Assembly (NCBI RefSeq): GCF_051710625.1
Contig: NZ_JBPESN010000004.1
Location: 1 to 64,000 of the forward strand
Source of the DNA: JBPESN01 sp051710625
GTDB lineage: Bacteria > Pseudomonadota > Gammaproteobacteria > Enterobacterales > Enterobacteriaceae
DNA: 64,000 bases
Reading direction: 5' to 3'
In this document: positions 1-9,198 of the stretch, piece by piece
How the letters are laid out: each line of letters begins with the position of its first letter
Numbering within the stretch: the first letter of the stretch is position 1
Notes under the pieces: model-generated
Told to the model about the DNA's origin: nothing
Databases searched by the model: none
The model's input: only the letters and a program-made list of their open reading frames with translations
Translations under genes and position numbers: made by a program

Positions 1-42
1 GCAAAAACGCACGGGGTGGTTTTAAGCAAGGGGTATTCATGA
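1..42 (+). CDS. Possible tail of an upstream phage gene (partial)
   Basis: Frame 1 is open from the first base and closes with TGA at 40-42, leaving a 13-residue tail ending HGVVLSKGYS. The stop overlaps an ATG at 39 in the ATGA manner usual in phage operons. The body of the gene is outside the window, so product and even coding status cannot be settled. Confidence 0.25.
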   Translation, partial: AKTHGVVLSKGYS

Positions 43-90
43 AAGGTGGATGCAAGGTTATTTGGTCAGCATCATTATATTGAGGTCACC

Positions 91-306
91 ATGACAATTG
101 AAATGAACATTATTGTTCAGCAAACCCCCATCGGCATTGATGTAAATATCAGTGCCAGCGGTACAGGCAGTGAAGTTGAAAAGAAAGAAGCCCAGTTTAT
201 TCACGATGCACTTGCCACCGTATTATCGTGCCGGGCTGATTTCGAGGCCATCAATAAAGGCTTTATTGCCAATAAATTTAACAGGAGAGCTCATCATGTC
301 CACTAA
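91..306 (+). CDS. Small early prophage protein, unknown function
   Basis: A 71-residue ORF starting at ATG 91, chosen because GAGG at 82-85 sits at ribosome-binding distance; an in-frame ATG at 46 has no such signal. The protein is hydrophilic with a central segment GTGSEVEKKEAQFI and no membrane segment or signal peptide. Its end overlaps the start of the DUF3164 gene by 11 bases, which fits a tightly packed early operon of a Mu-like phage. I do not recognise the family. Confidence 0.5.
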   Translation: MTIEMNIIVQQTPIGIDVNISASGTGSEVEKKEAQFIHDALATVLSCRADFEAINKGFIANKFNRRAHHVH

Positions 307-923
307 CTTACATGACAATACGGTGCCCGCCGGTTACTGGCAGGATGCCAAGGGTACATTGATACCTGACGCCATGGTAAAGCCCATTGATAAGAATCGC
401 GACGCGCTGATCAAAGCTATTATGGCACGCGCTCGGCCGCTGCATGAGGCATTGAGAGATTTTAAACACCGCGTGTTTGCCGATATCCAGGCATTAATTG
501 AGCTGTCGGTTGAGCAATACGGGGTGAAACGTGGCAGCAGAAAGGCAATGTGACGTTGTATTCCTTTGATAGCCGCTACAAGGTCATTCGCGCGCTGCAA
601 GACCGCATTACCTTTGATGAGCGTATCCAGGCCGCCAAGGCGTTAATTGATGATTGCATGGCGGAATGGACACAGAATGCGCGACCGGCGCTGCTGGCCA
701 TTATTGACCAAGCGTTTTCCACCGATAAGAACGGTGATATTAATCCGGCCCGTATTCTGCAGTTACGTCGCCATGATATTACCGACCCGCGCTGGTTGCG
801 GGCGATAGATGCGCTGGCGGAAGCGGTGCAGGTGGTCAGCAGCAAGAGCTATATCCGCCTTTATAAGCGCATCGACAAGACCGGGCAATATCGGCGCTGT
901 CGCTGGATATCGTCGAGGTATGA
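296..923 (+). pseudogene. DUF3164-family Mu-like early protein, frameshifted
   Basis: The first part (ATG 296, after an AGGAG at 282-286) reads PAGYWQDAKGTLIPDA then KPIDKNRDALIK, the typical opening of DUF3164 proteins of Mu-like phages. The frame closes at 553, but the family continues in the +2 frame from about 541 (GNVTLYSFDSRYKVIRALQ, then KSYIRLYKRID), so one base is missing near 540. A second slip near 890 restores the natural end ALSLDIVEV with TGA at 921-923. Total length (about 209 codons) matches the family. Its role in Mu biology is unknown; the position between early genes and gemA is as expected. Confidence 0.8.
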
Positions 924-926
924 ATC

Positions 927-1118
927 ATGAAGGCAGAACAGTTTAATCAATGCTATCCAGCCGGCGCGTACTTTATTTATCAACCTAACCGGATTTTAAA
1001 AGAGGGCACATTAATAAGAACACTGAACAGGGCAACGGATTTAATCACCTGCACGGAGGTTGAAATTAATGTAGCGCCTTATTTTGCGAAAATTCTGTGG
1101 CTGACGTCGAAATGCTGA
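927..1118 (+). CDS. Conserved small prophage protein
   Basis: A 63-residue ORF beginning three bases after the stop of the DUF3164 gene. The sequence opens MKAEQFNQCYPAGAYFIYQP and contains a basic, threonine-rich middle followed by VEINVAPYFAKI. Small proteins of this shape are common in the early operon of Mu-like prophages, but I know no function. It is not visibly broken. No signal peptide or membrane segment. Confidence 0.55.
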   Translation: MKAEQFNQCYPAGAYFIYQPNRILKEGTLIRTLNRATDLITCTEVEINVAPYFAKILWLTSKC

Positions 1119-1229
1119 ATAAATGATGTATTAATACTCTATTTTAGAATGGCGTCAATCCGCCGGTGCTGGCTTGTGCCAAATAAACGTCATGTTTGTT
1201 TTTCTCAACCCGCCCGGGGGGACGTAAAT

Positions 1230-1409
1230 ATGTTATATCGCGTGATTAAATGTGAATATGGGGATAACGGCAATTGCTGTCTTTATTATTTTAATGACCG
1301 CAGTCTGGTGCAGGAGTCACGCCTCGTCCCGGTGCCCTTCAGCCTGCGTTTTTATGATGCCCGGCAACGCATGATTTATTCAGACGCTATTCGCCAGCAA
1401 ATGAAATAG
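1230..1409 (+). CDS. Small prophage protein, unknown function
   Basis: ATG 1230 follows a G-rich Shine-Dalgarno (GGGGGGAC at 1216-1223). The 59-residue product opens MLYRVIKCEYGDNGNCCLYY and ends in a basic tail. The frame stays open upstream to 1149 but without a better start signal. Unrecognised; supported only by the start signal and its place in the early gene cluster. Confidence 0.4.
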   Translation: MLYRVIKCEYGDNGNCCLYYFNDRSLVQESRLVPVPFSLRFYDARQRMIYSDAIRQQMK

Positions 1410-1448
1410 GCGGTAATGCGCTATAAAAAACAGCATTGAGTACAAGTA

Positions 1449-2191
1449 ATGAACAGACCCATGAATAATGTGATGCTCGATATCGAAACGCTGGGTAAAA
1501 AAGCTGGTTGCCCTATATTGTCGGTGGCGGCGGTGATGTTTGAGCCAGCAATGGAGCGGGTTGGACCGACGTTTTATGCGCGTATCGATTATCAGGCCGC
1601 ACTCAAATACGGTGAGCCAGAGGACAAGACTCTGCAATGGTGGCAAAAACAGAGTGATGAGGCACGTCACGAGGCTTTTGGCGGTAAAGCGCGCCCCGAC
1701 GTTGTGGCGCGCGCCTTGCGGACTTTTATCGCCACCACTGCGCTAAACCTCGCGTGCCCTGGGGTAACGGCGCGGTATTCGATATTACCCTGCTGGAGAG
1801 CTGGTTCGACCGCGTTGACCCGCAAAAAGACGACCAGGGCAATGACCGTTACCCCTGGTCATTCTGGGATGTCGCCGACCTGCGCGCACTGGTGCGGCTG
1901 TCGGGGATAGATGTGCGCACCATTCCGTTTGATGGTGAAAAGCGTCAGGCACTGGCGGATGCCCTGCATCAGGTCAAGATAGCGCAGGCCGCGTGGCAAC
2001 GATTATTTCCTGATGAGAGCCAGTCTTATGCGTCAGTAATCGAATACCCGCTTGCCGAGTGCGAGTACGCCTTGACCGCACTGGGGTTGTTACCCCCAGT
2101 GTCTTTCTTCGATGAGAGGGAGATGCCTTCGCCGGGACGACACTTTCATGCGGTGACCCTTCGGAGTAATGCTCATGAAAAATCTGATTAA
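1449..2191 (+). pseudogene. 3'-5' exonuclease (DEDD type) of the prophage, frameshifted
   Basis: The N-terminal part has the ExoI motif in NNVMLDIETLG (the D-x-E metal pair) and LQWWQKQSDEAR, as in phage 3'-5' exonucleases of the DEDD superfamily. The frame breaks near 1745 and goes on in another frame from 1754 with WGNGAVFDITLLESWF (ExoII) and YPWSFWDVADLRALV. The expected ExoIII motif HxALDDA reads KRQALADALHQ, so the catalytic His appears replaced as well. The tail after about 2030 (ECEYALTALGLLPP) may come from a separate small gene joined to it. A nuclease role in phage recombination or defence is an inference. Confidence 0.7.
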
Positions 2192-2574
2192 AGTGGTGCA
2201 TGCGGGTAAAAATAAACTCGACTGGGATGAGGAGACTTGCCGGGGCGTCCTGTTGCGCGAGGCCGGTGAAAATAGCGCCAGGGACTGCACTGCCGCCGAG
2301 CTGGCGCGCGTGCTGCGCTATATGCGCAGCCAGGGCTTTACCACGTTACCCAAACAGGGCCTCAAGCCCCGTGCGGCAGCGGGACGTCAGGGGATGCTCA
2401 GCAAGATTGGGGCATTGCTTGTCCTCGCCAGCACCGGGCGGCCCTGGGGGTACCTCAATGGCATGATTGCGCGTATGCTGGGCAAAAAAGCCCGTAGAAT
2501 GGCTTGATGATGCGCAGGTGCGCCGGCTGATGCAGATGCTAATTATGGACGCCAAACAGCACGGGAGGCCGTGA
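2175..2574 (+). pseudogene. gemA: GemA (Mu gp16, DUF1018) regulatory protein, frameshifted
   Basis: From ATG 2175 the product reads MKNLIKVVHAGKNKLDWDEE and later AAELARVLRYMRSQGF, the DUF1018 (GemA/gp16) pattern. It reaches RPWGYLNGMIARMLGKK and then leaves the frame near 2490; the family C-terminus WLDDAQVRRLMQML follows in the next frame, ending TGA 2572-2574. In Mu, GemA modulates host gene expression and DNA relaxation. The gene sits directly before mor with TGATG overlap, the usual Mu order. Confidence 0.8.
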
Positions 2575-3024
2575 TGCAACCGTCGCTGCAGCCCGATTAC
2601 GCCGAGGTGCAGGCGCTGTTGCCGGAGTCAGTGCAGCAGATTACCGGCCTGATAGGCTTTCCGGCCACCGAGGCGCTTATTCGCCATTTCGGCGGGGTGC
2701 CGTTTCGCATCTGCAAGGAATTGCGCGGCGCGGGGGCGGCGCATTACCCTGCTGCAGGAAGTCCTGACGCCCTCACAGGGGGCGCTGCTGCTGCGCCATT
2801 TTGGTGGCGAGGAGCTGTATATCCCCCGCTGTGACGAGGCGGGGCGTGCCTGGCGCAACCGCTGCTTTCTGGCCGAGCTGGATCAGCTGCTGGCTGAAGG
2901 GGAGTCCACCACCATGGCCCTGACGCTATTGTGCCCGCGCTATGGCATCGCCGCGATCCGTGTCCGCGAACTGGTGCGCCAGCGTCAGGCGGGGTCACCG
3001 CCCGAGCAACCCACCCTGTTCTGA
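2574..3024 (+). pseudogene. mor: Mor-family middle operon transcription activator, frameshifted
   Basis: ATG 2574 overlaps the stop of gemA. The first part, VQQITGLIGFPATEALIRHF, is the Mor/C N-terminal dimer domain. A one-base slip near 2730 moves to the frame with LLQEVLTPSQGALLLRHFGG and ELYIPRCDEAGRAWRN, the linker and the start of the helix-turn-helix (LTLLCPRYGIAAIRVRELV). Mor turns on the middle promoter of Mu, whose product C drives late genes. With the reading frame split, the DNA-binding half cannot be made from this start. Confidence 0.8.
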
Positions 3025-3105
3025 GTATTATCCTCTACGCCCCCGTCATCGGCACCGCCGGTCACCTTGCGCCACAATAGCCTCATGTTCTGCATGAGGT
3101 TTTTT

Positions 3106-3589
3106 ATGTCCCGCGCCATTCATCGCATCATTATTCACTGTGCCGCCACACCCAATGGGCGCGTCCTGGGCCGGGACGGCGAAAACGCCGCCCAGGTGAT
3201 TGACTGCTGGCACCGGGCGCGCGGTTTTCACTGTGCCGCCCCGGCCAATGATAACGGCCTGACCAGCATTGGCTATCATGGGGTGATTGACGTTGCCGGT
3301 CAGTGGCTGACCGGGCGCGATGTGGAAGAAGTGGGTGCCCATGTGCGCGGCCATAACGCCCATTCGCTGGGTCTCTGCCTGGTGGGCGGTGGGCGCCGAC
3401 CAGTTTACGTCGGCGCAGTGGGCCGTGCAGCGCACCCAGCTATTGACGCTGCGTGTGCGCTGGCCCGAGGCCACTCTGCACGGCCACAATGAATTTTCCA
3501 GCAAGCTGTGCCCAGGATTTTCAGTACCGGCCTGGGCATCGGGGAACTTCGCGCCGCTGCGCGACCATCTGTGTGAGCGTATCCCATGA
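3106..3589 (+). pseudogene. Endolysin, N-acetylmuramoyl-L-alanine amidase, frameshifted
   Basis: ATG 3106 starts MSRAIHRIIIHCAATPNGR, the beta strand of amidase_2 (PGRP-type) enzymes with the first zinc His (IIIHCAAT). GYHGVIDVAGQWLTGR and HVRGHNAHSLGLCLVGG follow. Near 3385 the frame is lost; the C-terminus is in the next frame with TLHGHNEFSSKLCPGF, which carries the second zinc His and the usual CPGF end. It would cut cell wall amide bonds at lysis. It lies after mor and before the other lysis genes. Confidence 0.85.
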
Positions 3590-3835
3590 TGGCGTGTCTG
3601 GCCGGGCTGGTCACCAATCCCCGAGGGGCGGCTATCGACCTCGGATGTGATTATCGTCGGCGCGTTTCTGGTCAGCTTCCTGGTGGTGCTGGGCTGTGCC
3701 TGGAGCCGTCAGGAGACCGACCTAACGCTCGGGGTCGGCACCTGGGTCACCCATGGCGGCGTCGCCCGCTTTAGCGCCGGACGGCGCGCCCCTAAACAGG
3801 GAGACGCTGATGACACGGCTACTCGCACTGATTAA
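3590..3835 (+). CDS. Small membrane protein of the lysis cassette
   Basis: The frame following the amidase stop encodes GRLSTSDVIIVGAFLVSFLVVLGCAWSRQ (bases about 3635-3708), one strong membrane-spanning segment, followed by about 40 mostly polar residues. A GTG at 3647 could start inside the segment, and no convincing start precedes it, so the beginning may be damaged. Position between endolysin and Rz suggests a holin or holin partner, but the family is not one I recognise and a single segment does not prove it. Confidence 0.4.
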   Translation, partial: WRVWPGWSPIPEGRLSTSDVIIVGAFLVSFLVVLGCAWSRQETDLTLGVGTWVTHGGVARFSAGRRAPKQGDADDTATRTD

Positions 3836-4354
3836 ACAGGTCAGCCATCCGTGGCTGATGGCGCTGCTGGTTGTGGCGCTTGCCGGCGGTGCGGGCTACT
3901 GTGGCGCGGCACACAGCAGGGCAGGCTGGTCGCCCAGGCAACACTAGCCACCCGGCAGGCCGAGTGTGAAGCTCGACAACGCCAGCAGGCGCAGGCCACA
4001 CAACGGGCGCTGAAAACCGTCCTGACCCGGCAGCAACAGCTGCAGGAGGCCAATGACCGGCTCAGTGCGCAGCTGGAAACCACACAGCACGCCCTGACGC
4101 TGAAAACCCAACAGTTACACAGGAGTATTGCCTATGCGGTGGCCCATGATGGCGCTGCTTATGTCGGTCTGGGACCTGATGGGCTGCAGCGCTACCGCGC
4201 CGCCCTCGGCTACCCCGCCGACGATAATACCGCCCTGTCCGCGCCCGCCGGCCAACCTGTTGATGTTGCCGCCCATGCCGCAGCCCCCCGTAAAGCGGCT
4301 TGGCCCGGAGGTATTGCTTGTACCACGCCAGCGACTACGGTGCCTGGTGTCTGA
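3810..4354 (+). pseudogene. Rz-like inner-membrane spanin, frameshifted
   Basis: ATG 3810 after GGGAGA gives MTRLLALIKQVSHPWLMALL, an N-terminal anchor typical of Rz. Near 3925 the frame slips and a long coiled-coil follows (RQRQQAQATQRALKTVLTRQ, then QQLQEANDRLSAQLETTQ), as in i-spanins that bridge the periplasm to fuse inner and outer membranes at lysis. The 3' third contains the Rz1 gene in the +1 frame. Annotated from architecture; sequence similarity of spanins is always low. Confidence 0.65.
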
Positions 4355-4394
4355 CCATGCGGGCCCAGCTGCAGGCGATAAACGCTTTCTATAG
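4134..4394 (+). CDS. Rz1-like outer-membrane spanin lipoprotein, nested in Rz
   Basis: ATG 4134 lies inside the Rz frame, shifted by +1. The 86-residue product starts MRWPMMALLMSVWDLMGCSA: basic start, hydrophobic core and a lipobox (LMGC), so cleavage and lipidation at the Cys near residue 18. It then becomes proline-rich (PPSATPPTIIPPCPRPP), the hallmark of Rz1. After about 4310 the current frame looks unnatural, while another frame offers LYHASDYGAWCLTMRAQL to a stop before 4415, so a late slip probably altered the tail. Confidence 0.65.
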   Translation: MRWPMMALLMSVWDLMGCSATAPPSATPPTIIPPCPRPPANLLMLPPMPQPPVKRLGPEVLLVPRQRLRCLVSDHAGPAAGDKRFL

Positions 4395-4414
4395 CGCACA
4401 GGAGAGACTGCACG

Positions 4415-4657
4415 ATGAGCCTTGATCTGACCTTCAATGTTGCCCTGAGCCTGCTATCGGCGTTCGGCGGCCTGTGGCTTAAAAGCGGCAGTGAAGAACT
4501 TCGCCGCCTGCAGTATGAACTGACCCAAGTACGGCAGGACTATCAGCGGCGTGAGGATGCATAGCGCGACCTGCAGCTGATGACCGGCATGATGCAGGAC
4601 ATCAAGGACAGTATTCAACGTGTTGATAACAAGCTCGACCGCAATGCCGACAAATAA
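4415..4657 (+). pseudogene. DUF2730-like small phage protein with internal stop
   Basis: ATG 4415 starts MSLDLTFNVALSLLSAFGGL (one membrane segment) followed by a charged helix EELRRLQYELTQVRQDYQRR. A TAG at 4562-4564 interrupts the gene; reading on, QLMTGMMQDIKDSIQRVDNK reaches TAA at 4655-4657. An N-terminal anchor plus coiled-coil just before the terminase genes is the DUF2730 arrangement of Mu-like phages. Only the nonsense codon breaks it. Confidence 0.6.
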
Positions 4658-4672
4658 CGAGGAGCCTGATTC

Positions 4673-5851
4673 ATGAAACCACAGGATGTGATGTCGCCGG
4701 TGCTGGCAGAGCTGCGCACCATTCATACCCAGCTCGACGGTATCGCCCGCCGCTTTGACCCCCTGCAGGTGAAGGGCGCACGGGCCGACGCTACCGGGCT
4801 GACCTGGTGATACTGGACGATATTGAGAACGACGAGCAGTTGCGCAATCCGGACCAGCGCGACAAACTGGAAAGCTGGCTGAGAAAAACCGTGCTGCCAC
4901 GCTGGGCGGCGCGCCCGCAAAACTCAATGTGGTGTATATCGGCACCATCCTGCATTACGACTCGGTGTTATCACGCACCCTGAATAACCCATTGTGGCGG
5001 CAGGCACGGTTTAAGGCCCTGCGCCAGTGGCCGGTGAACCTGTCGCTGTGGGAGACCTGGGAGCAGGTATTGCGTAACCAGGGGGAGGCCGCGGTGCAGG
5101 ATTTTTATACGTCACACCGTACCGAGATGGAGGAAGGCGCGGAAGTCTCCTGGTCCGCCCGCCCGCTGCTGACCCTGATGCATATCCGCGCCCGGGATGG
5201 TCACGCCATCTTTGACGCCGAGTACCAGAATGATTCGCTCAGCGGTAAGGATGCGCTGTTTGCCCACTGCCTGCATTTCTGGGGCAACCGGCTTAACGAG
5301 TGGGTCTTTTACGGGGCCTGCGACCCCAGCCTCGGCAAGGCCGGAGCCAGCCGTGACCCGTCAGGGCTGCTGGTCGGCGGTTTTAATCGCACCACAGGCT
5401 GGATGTGGTGGGAGCGCAGATACACAAGCAGCTGCCGGACACCATTATCAGCAACATCATCGCCCTACAAGAGGAATGCCACTGCCTGTGGTCTGGGGTA
5501 TTGAGGCGGTGCAGTTCCAGGAGTTCCTGCGCGCGCACCGAGCTAATTAAACGCGCGGCACAGCTGGGTCACCCGGTGCCGGCGCGGGCCATTATCCCCC
5601 ATGCCGACAAGCTGTTGCGTATCGAGACCCTGCAGCCCCATATGAAAAACGGGCTTATCCGGCTGCACGCCAGCCATACCACCCTGATACAACAGCTGCG
5701 CCACTTTCCCCGCGCCGACCATGACGACGGCCCGGATGCGCTGCACATGCTCTGGACGCTGGCTGTGACCCACGGCCCGAAAACCGAATACCGCTCATTG
5801 TCCGGTGACCGTCACCCCGGACGGCTGGGCTTTTCCTGTGGAGGCTGGTAA
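4673..5851 (+). pseudogene. Mu-like terminase large subunit, 5' half deleted, frameshifted
   Basis: A short leader from ATG 4673 (MKPQDVMSPVLAELRTIHTQ) belongs to another small gene. It runs into YRADLVILDDIENDEQLRNP, the Walker B region of TerL. The ATPase N-terminus with Walker A and the preceding small-subunit gene (gp27) are missing. Then follow NVVYIGTILHYDSVLSRTLN, FDAEYQNDSLSGKDALF, the nuclease motif VFYGACDPSLGKAGASRDPS and DHDDGPDALHMLW, spread over at least three frames (breaks near 4785, 4905, 5400 and 5500). Stop TAA 5849-5851 overlaps the portal start. Packaging is impossible with this copy. Confidence 0.85.
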
Positions 5852-7367
5852 TGGGCATGCTCACCGATATTTACGGCCGGTTGTTGCGCCGCCGCACCCT
5901 GACGCAGCCACAGACTGCCGATGACCGCCGCCTGCGTTATCAACAACTGGCCGAGCACCCCTCGCTGGGCATCGATATCCGCCGGGTGCATGACATCCTG
6001 AGCGAGGCCGAACAGGGCATCTGGTGCGCCAGGCTAACCTGTTTTTTGATATGGAGAAGCGCGACGGCCACCTGTTTGCCGAGATAAGCAAGCGCCGCCG
6101 TTCGGTGGTGCCGCTCACCTGGCGCATTATGCCGTCGCGTCATCCCAGCGCACAGGAAAAGGCCATGGTGCGCCGCCGCGACGGACTGGTTTTCAGACCT
6201 GCCGGAGTTTGAAACGCTGCTGTTCGACTTGTTGGACGCGATTGGTTATGGCTTTGCCGTCGTGGAAATCGGCTGGAAACAGGCGGAAAATATCTGGCTG
6301 CCCTGCGCCTTCTAGAAGCGCGCGCGCCGCTGGTTCCAGACCGCGACCCATAACCGTAAACGCCATCCGCCTGATTGACGGCAGCCTCGACGGCGCTGAG
6401 CTTAACCCCTTCGGCGGGGTGGCGGAAAGCGGCCTTATTTCAGGTGCTTGTATGGACCTACCTGTTCAAGAATATTGCCGCCGTGACCTGGCAGAGTTTC
6501 TGGAAATCTACGGCCTGCTGACGCGGGTGGGCACCTATTCCGACGGGGCCAGCGAGGAAGAGAAAAACATGCTGCTGTTGTGGGCGCTGCGCGACCTGGG
6601 GCATAACGCCGGCAGCATTATCCACGAACGCACCGCTATCCGCTTTGAGTCCGCTGCACAAGGGCAGGTCGACCCGTTCCAGTATATGATGCAGTGGTGC
6701 AAAAGCACCCAGTCCAAGGTCATTCTAGGCGGCACTTTGACCATCTAGGCGGACGGCAAGAGTAGCACCAATGCCCCTAAGCAACGTGCATAACGAGGTG
6801 CGCCATGAGCTGACCGCCAGTGATGCGGTGCAGCAGGCCGGTACGCTGCGCTGACCCGCGACCTGCTTTACCCGCTGCTCAAGCTTAATGGTTATAGCGA
6901 TATCACCTCGCGCCGCATGTGCCGCTTTGAGTTTAATACCCGCCAGCCACGCGATATGAAGGAGACCGCCAAGATCCTGGATCTCTTGGTGCGCAGCGGC
7001 GTGCCGGTGTCGGTGGCCTGGGCGCTGGCGGAAAGCGGCATTCCCGCCGTCCGGGACGATGAGTTCCTGCAGCCGCCGCCGGGCAACCTGTTGACCTTTA
7101 CCGGGGCCAGCCTTATGCCGAAGTGCTGGCCAGGCATGGCGGCGCTGAGCGTTGCGCATACGCCTACCGCCACCGAGCAGGCGCTGGAAGACGCTTCCCG
7201 GCGGACTGGCAACGCCGGTCAACCAGGCCATGCAGACGCTGCTGACCCACCTGGTTACCGCCCTGCTGGCGGAAGCCTGGCCCCAACTTGACGACCAGAC
7301 CTTGCGGCAGCCGATAGCCCAGGCCATTTTTGTCGCGGACATCTGGGGGCGACTCAATGACTGTTGA
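5851..7367 (+). pseudogene. Portal protein (Mu gp29, DUF935), several frameshifts and stops
   Basis: The start (ATG 5851) gives MLTDIYGRLLRRRTLTQPQT then HPSLGIDIRRVHDILSEAEQ, the DUF935 N-terminus. Later pieces in other frames are QANLFFDMEKRDGHLFAEIS, AIGYGFAVVEIGWKQAENIW (then TAG at 6313), NMLLLWALRDLGHNAGSIIH, SRRMCRFEFNTRQPRDMKET and the C-terminus QAIFVADIWGRLND. At least five breaks. The protein would form the dodecameric DNA entry channel of the head. Length over the whole span (about 505 codons) is normal. Confidence 0.85.
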
Positions 7368-8632
7368 CCTGAGCTATGCCATGACTCTGACGCCGGAAAA
7401 GGCGCCGGCGTATTTTGAATCAAAGGGCTAGGCCTTCGGTTTTCGCTGCTGGCAGGACGTGGCCGACGAGGCACACGCCCGTGCCTTTACGGTGGCGGGT
7501 ATTCTTAAGCTGGATGTGTTAACTGACATGAAAACCGCGCTGGCGGATAGCTTGCGCCACGGCAAGACGCTGACACAGTTCCAGGATGAGGTCTTACCGC
7601 TACTTCAGCGCAAGGGCTAGCTGGGCAAAGGGCTAAAAGCCTCAACAGACGGCGAGCTGGAGGGGAAAGCTGTTGCCTTACCGACTGGAGACCATTTTTT
7701 TCACCCATACCCAATCTGCCTATATTGGCCGGGCGCTATCAGCGGCTGCGCGAGAACGTCGACCAACGCCCCTACTGGCAGTATGTGGCGGTGATGGATA
7801 GCCACACCCGCCCCAGCCATGCAGCGCGGCATGGCTGGGGGTTCTGTTATGACGATGCGGGCTGGGACACCCTGTTTCCCCTTAACGGCTACAACTGCCG
7901 CTGCCGGGTACACGGGCGCTGACGGCCGACCAGCTTGCGCATCACCCTATCGGACTGGAGTCCACCGACGACTATCGCGTCACGGTTGCCCAGCCGCAGG
8001 GCGTGAACGGCAAGACGCGGCCGGTGACAGGATTGAAAGACCCCAAAACCGGCCACGTATTTACCCCGGATGCAGGCTTTCATCTGAACCCCGGCAAAGG
8101 CTACGTCAGCCATCTCAGCGAGCAGCTGCTCAACCGCGCCACCCGCGCCGATAACCGGCTGGCGGCGATGGCGGTAGAGGAAACGCTGGATTACCTGGCG
8201 TTGCTTCATGCCCTCAACCGCGATACCGGTAACTGGGTCAGTCAGGTGATGGCCCAGCAGCAGGCACGCGGCGACGTTCGCCCTGTCGGCGCATTGCGCG
8301 GCCTGCCGTGGTGGACGCGCTGTCCTGCAAAGGCGTAGTGCCGGACTCGGCAGTGATCACCCTGACGGACGCCAACCTGCGACCCGCTACTCGCGACAGT
8401 AAGCAGGGCGCGCTGCCGACTACCTTCTGGGCGACCCAGGTATCATTGCTGTGGCCAGCCGCGCGCGATCATCTACGACCGACAGCAGGGGACGCCGGCG
8501 TTACTGTATGTGTTCGATCGGGTTGAGGGGACGGGGAAGCTCGTGGTGTACATTGACGGCACGCTCAAGGTAGGTAATGAGCTGAATGGTAAGCGTGAAG
8601 AAGTTAACACGAACCTGATACGTACCGGCAAG
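7357..8632 (+). pseudogene. Head morphogenesis protein (Mu gp30, SPP1 gp7-like), broken
   Basis: ATG 7357 overlaps the portal end. Reading through TAG codons at 7429 and 7618 the pieces are ARAFTVAGILKLDVLTDMKT, then RYQRLRENVDQRPYWQYVAV and SHTRPSHAARHGWGFCYDD with the final NGYNCRCRV, the signature of Mu F/SPP1 gp7 minor head proteins. The C-terminal domain continues as GKGYVSHLSEQLLNRATRAD and YVFDRVEGTGKLVVYIDGT. Its last codons run without a stop into gp31 sequence at about 8632, so the end of the gene is deleted. Confidence 0.8.
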
Positions 8633-8938
8633 ATCCTGCGGCAATCAGGGCGGCTGGCCGCCTTTATTGACAGCGACGCTGATAACGACCAGGCCGTGGT
8701 GGGGACTAATGTGGTGTATGCGCGCATTTACCACCAGGGCGGGCACACCACCCGGCCCCATATCACTAGCCCCCGCTATAAAAAGGCGCTGCTTTTTAAC
8801 GGGCGGGTGGCAAAACGCGCCAATTGCCTCGGCTCAACGATGCCGTCGCTGCCCTTTCTCAGTCTGACTGACTGAGACTATCAGGCCCTGGTGCACACCG
8901 TCAATGATTACCTTCAGCAGCGCGCGCTGGACGAGTAA
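8633..8938 (+). pseudogene. Virion morphogenesis protein (Mu gp31/gpG), 5' part deleted
   Basis: From about 8633 the frame reads ILRQSGRLAAFIDSDADNDQ and VVGTNVVYARIYHQGG, then SPRYKKALLFNGRVAKRA, the C-terminal two thirds of gp31, a tail-completion/head-joining protein. The N-terminal third is missing and the remainder is fused in frame to the end of gp30. A TGA at 8873-8875 inside a short CTGA repeat interrupts it; DYQALVHTVNDYLQQRALDE follows to TAA at 8936-8938. Confidence 0.75.
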
Positions 8939-9198
8939 CACTCTGTAAAGGCCGTGGCGCGTTTTTTGATAGTCAGGCAGGCGGGGATGATGCGGGTGAA
9001 ACCGTGTTAAGCGATTCTGGAACGATTTAAACGGGTTTTAAACGGAGTGTCGCCGCCCGCGTCAGCGGTGTAGTCTGATGGCAGTCCGTTTGTGTCCTTT
9101 TCCTTCCCCCATTCTTACCCCCTACCCCGTCACGACGAGATGCCCGACGCCCAGGTTAGGCTGTTTCCTATGAATACACTTTCTGGGACCGCCGTCGC
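8939..9198 (+). other. Non-coding gap between gp31 and protease genes
   Basis: About 260 bases with no open frame of note. It holds a near direct repeat TTTAAACGG at 9017-9025 and 9032-9040 and a pyrimidine-rich stretch near 9095-9125. In Mu the strong gyrase site that organises the replicating phage lies between these same two genes (G and I), so this is the place to look for an equivalent; the sequence alone does not prove one. Confidence 0.35.

Noticed and set aside
6725..7474. Minus-strand ORF of 249 codons opposite the portal gene
   Set aside because: Arg- and Ser-rich shadow of DUF935 sequence; no start signal and no recognisable domain.
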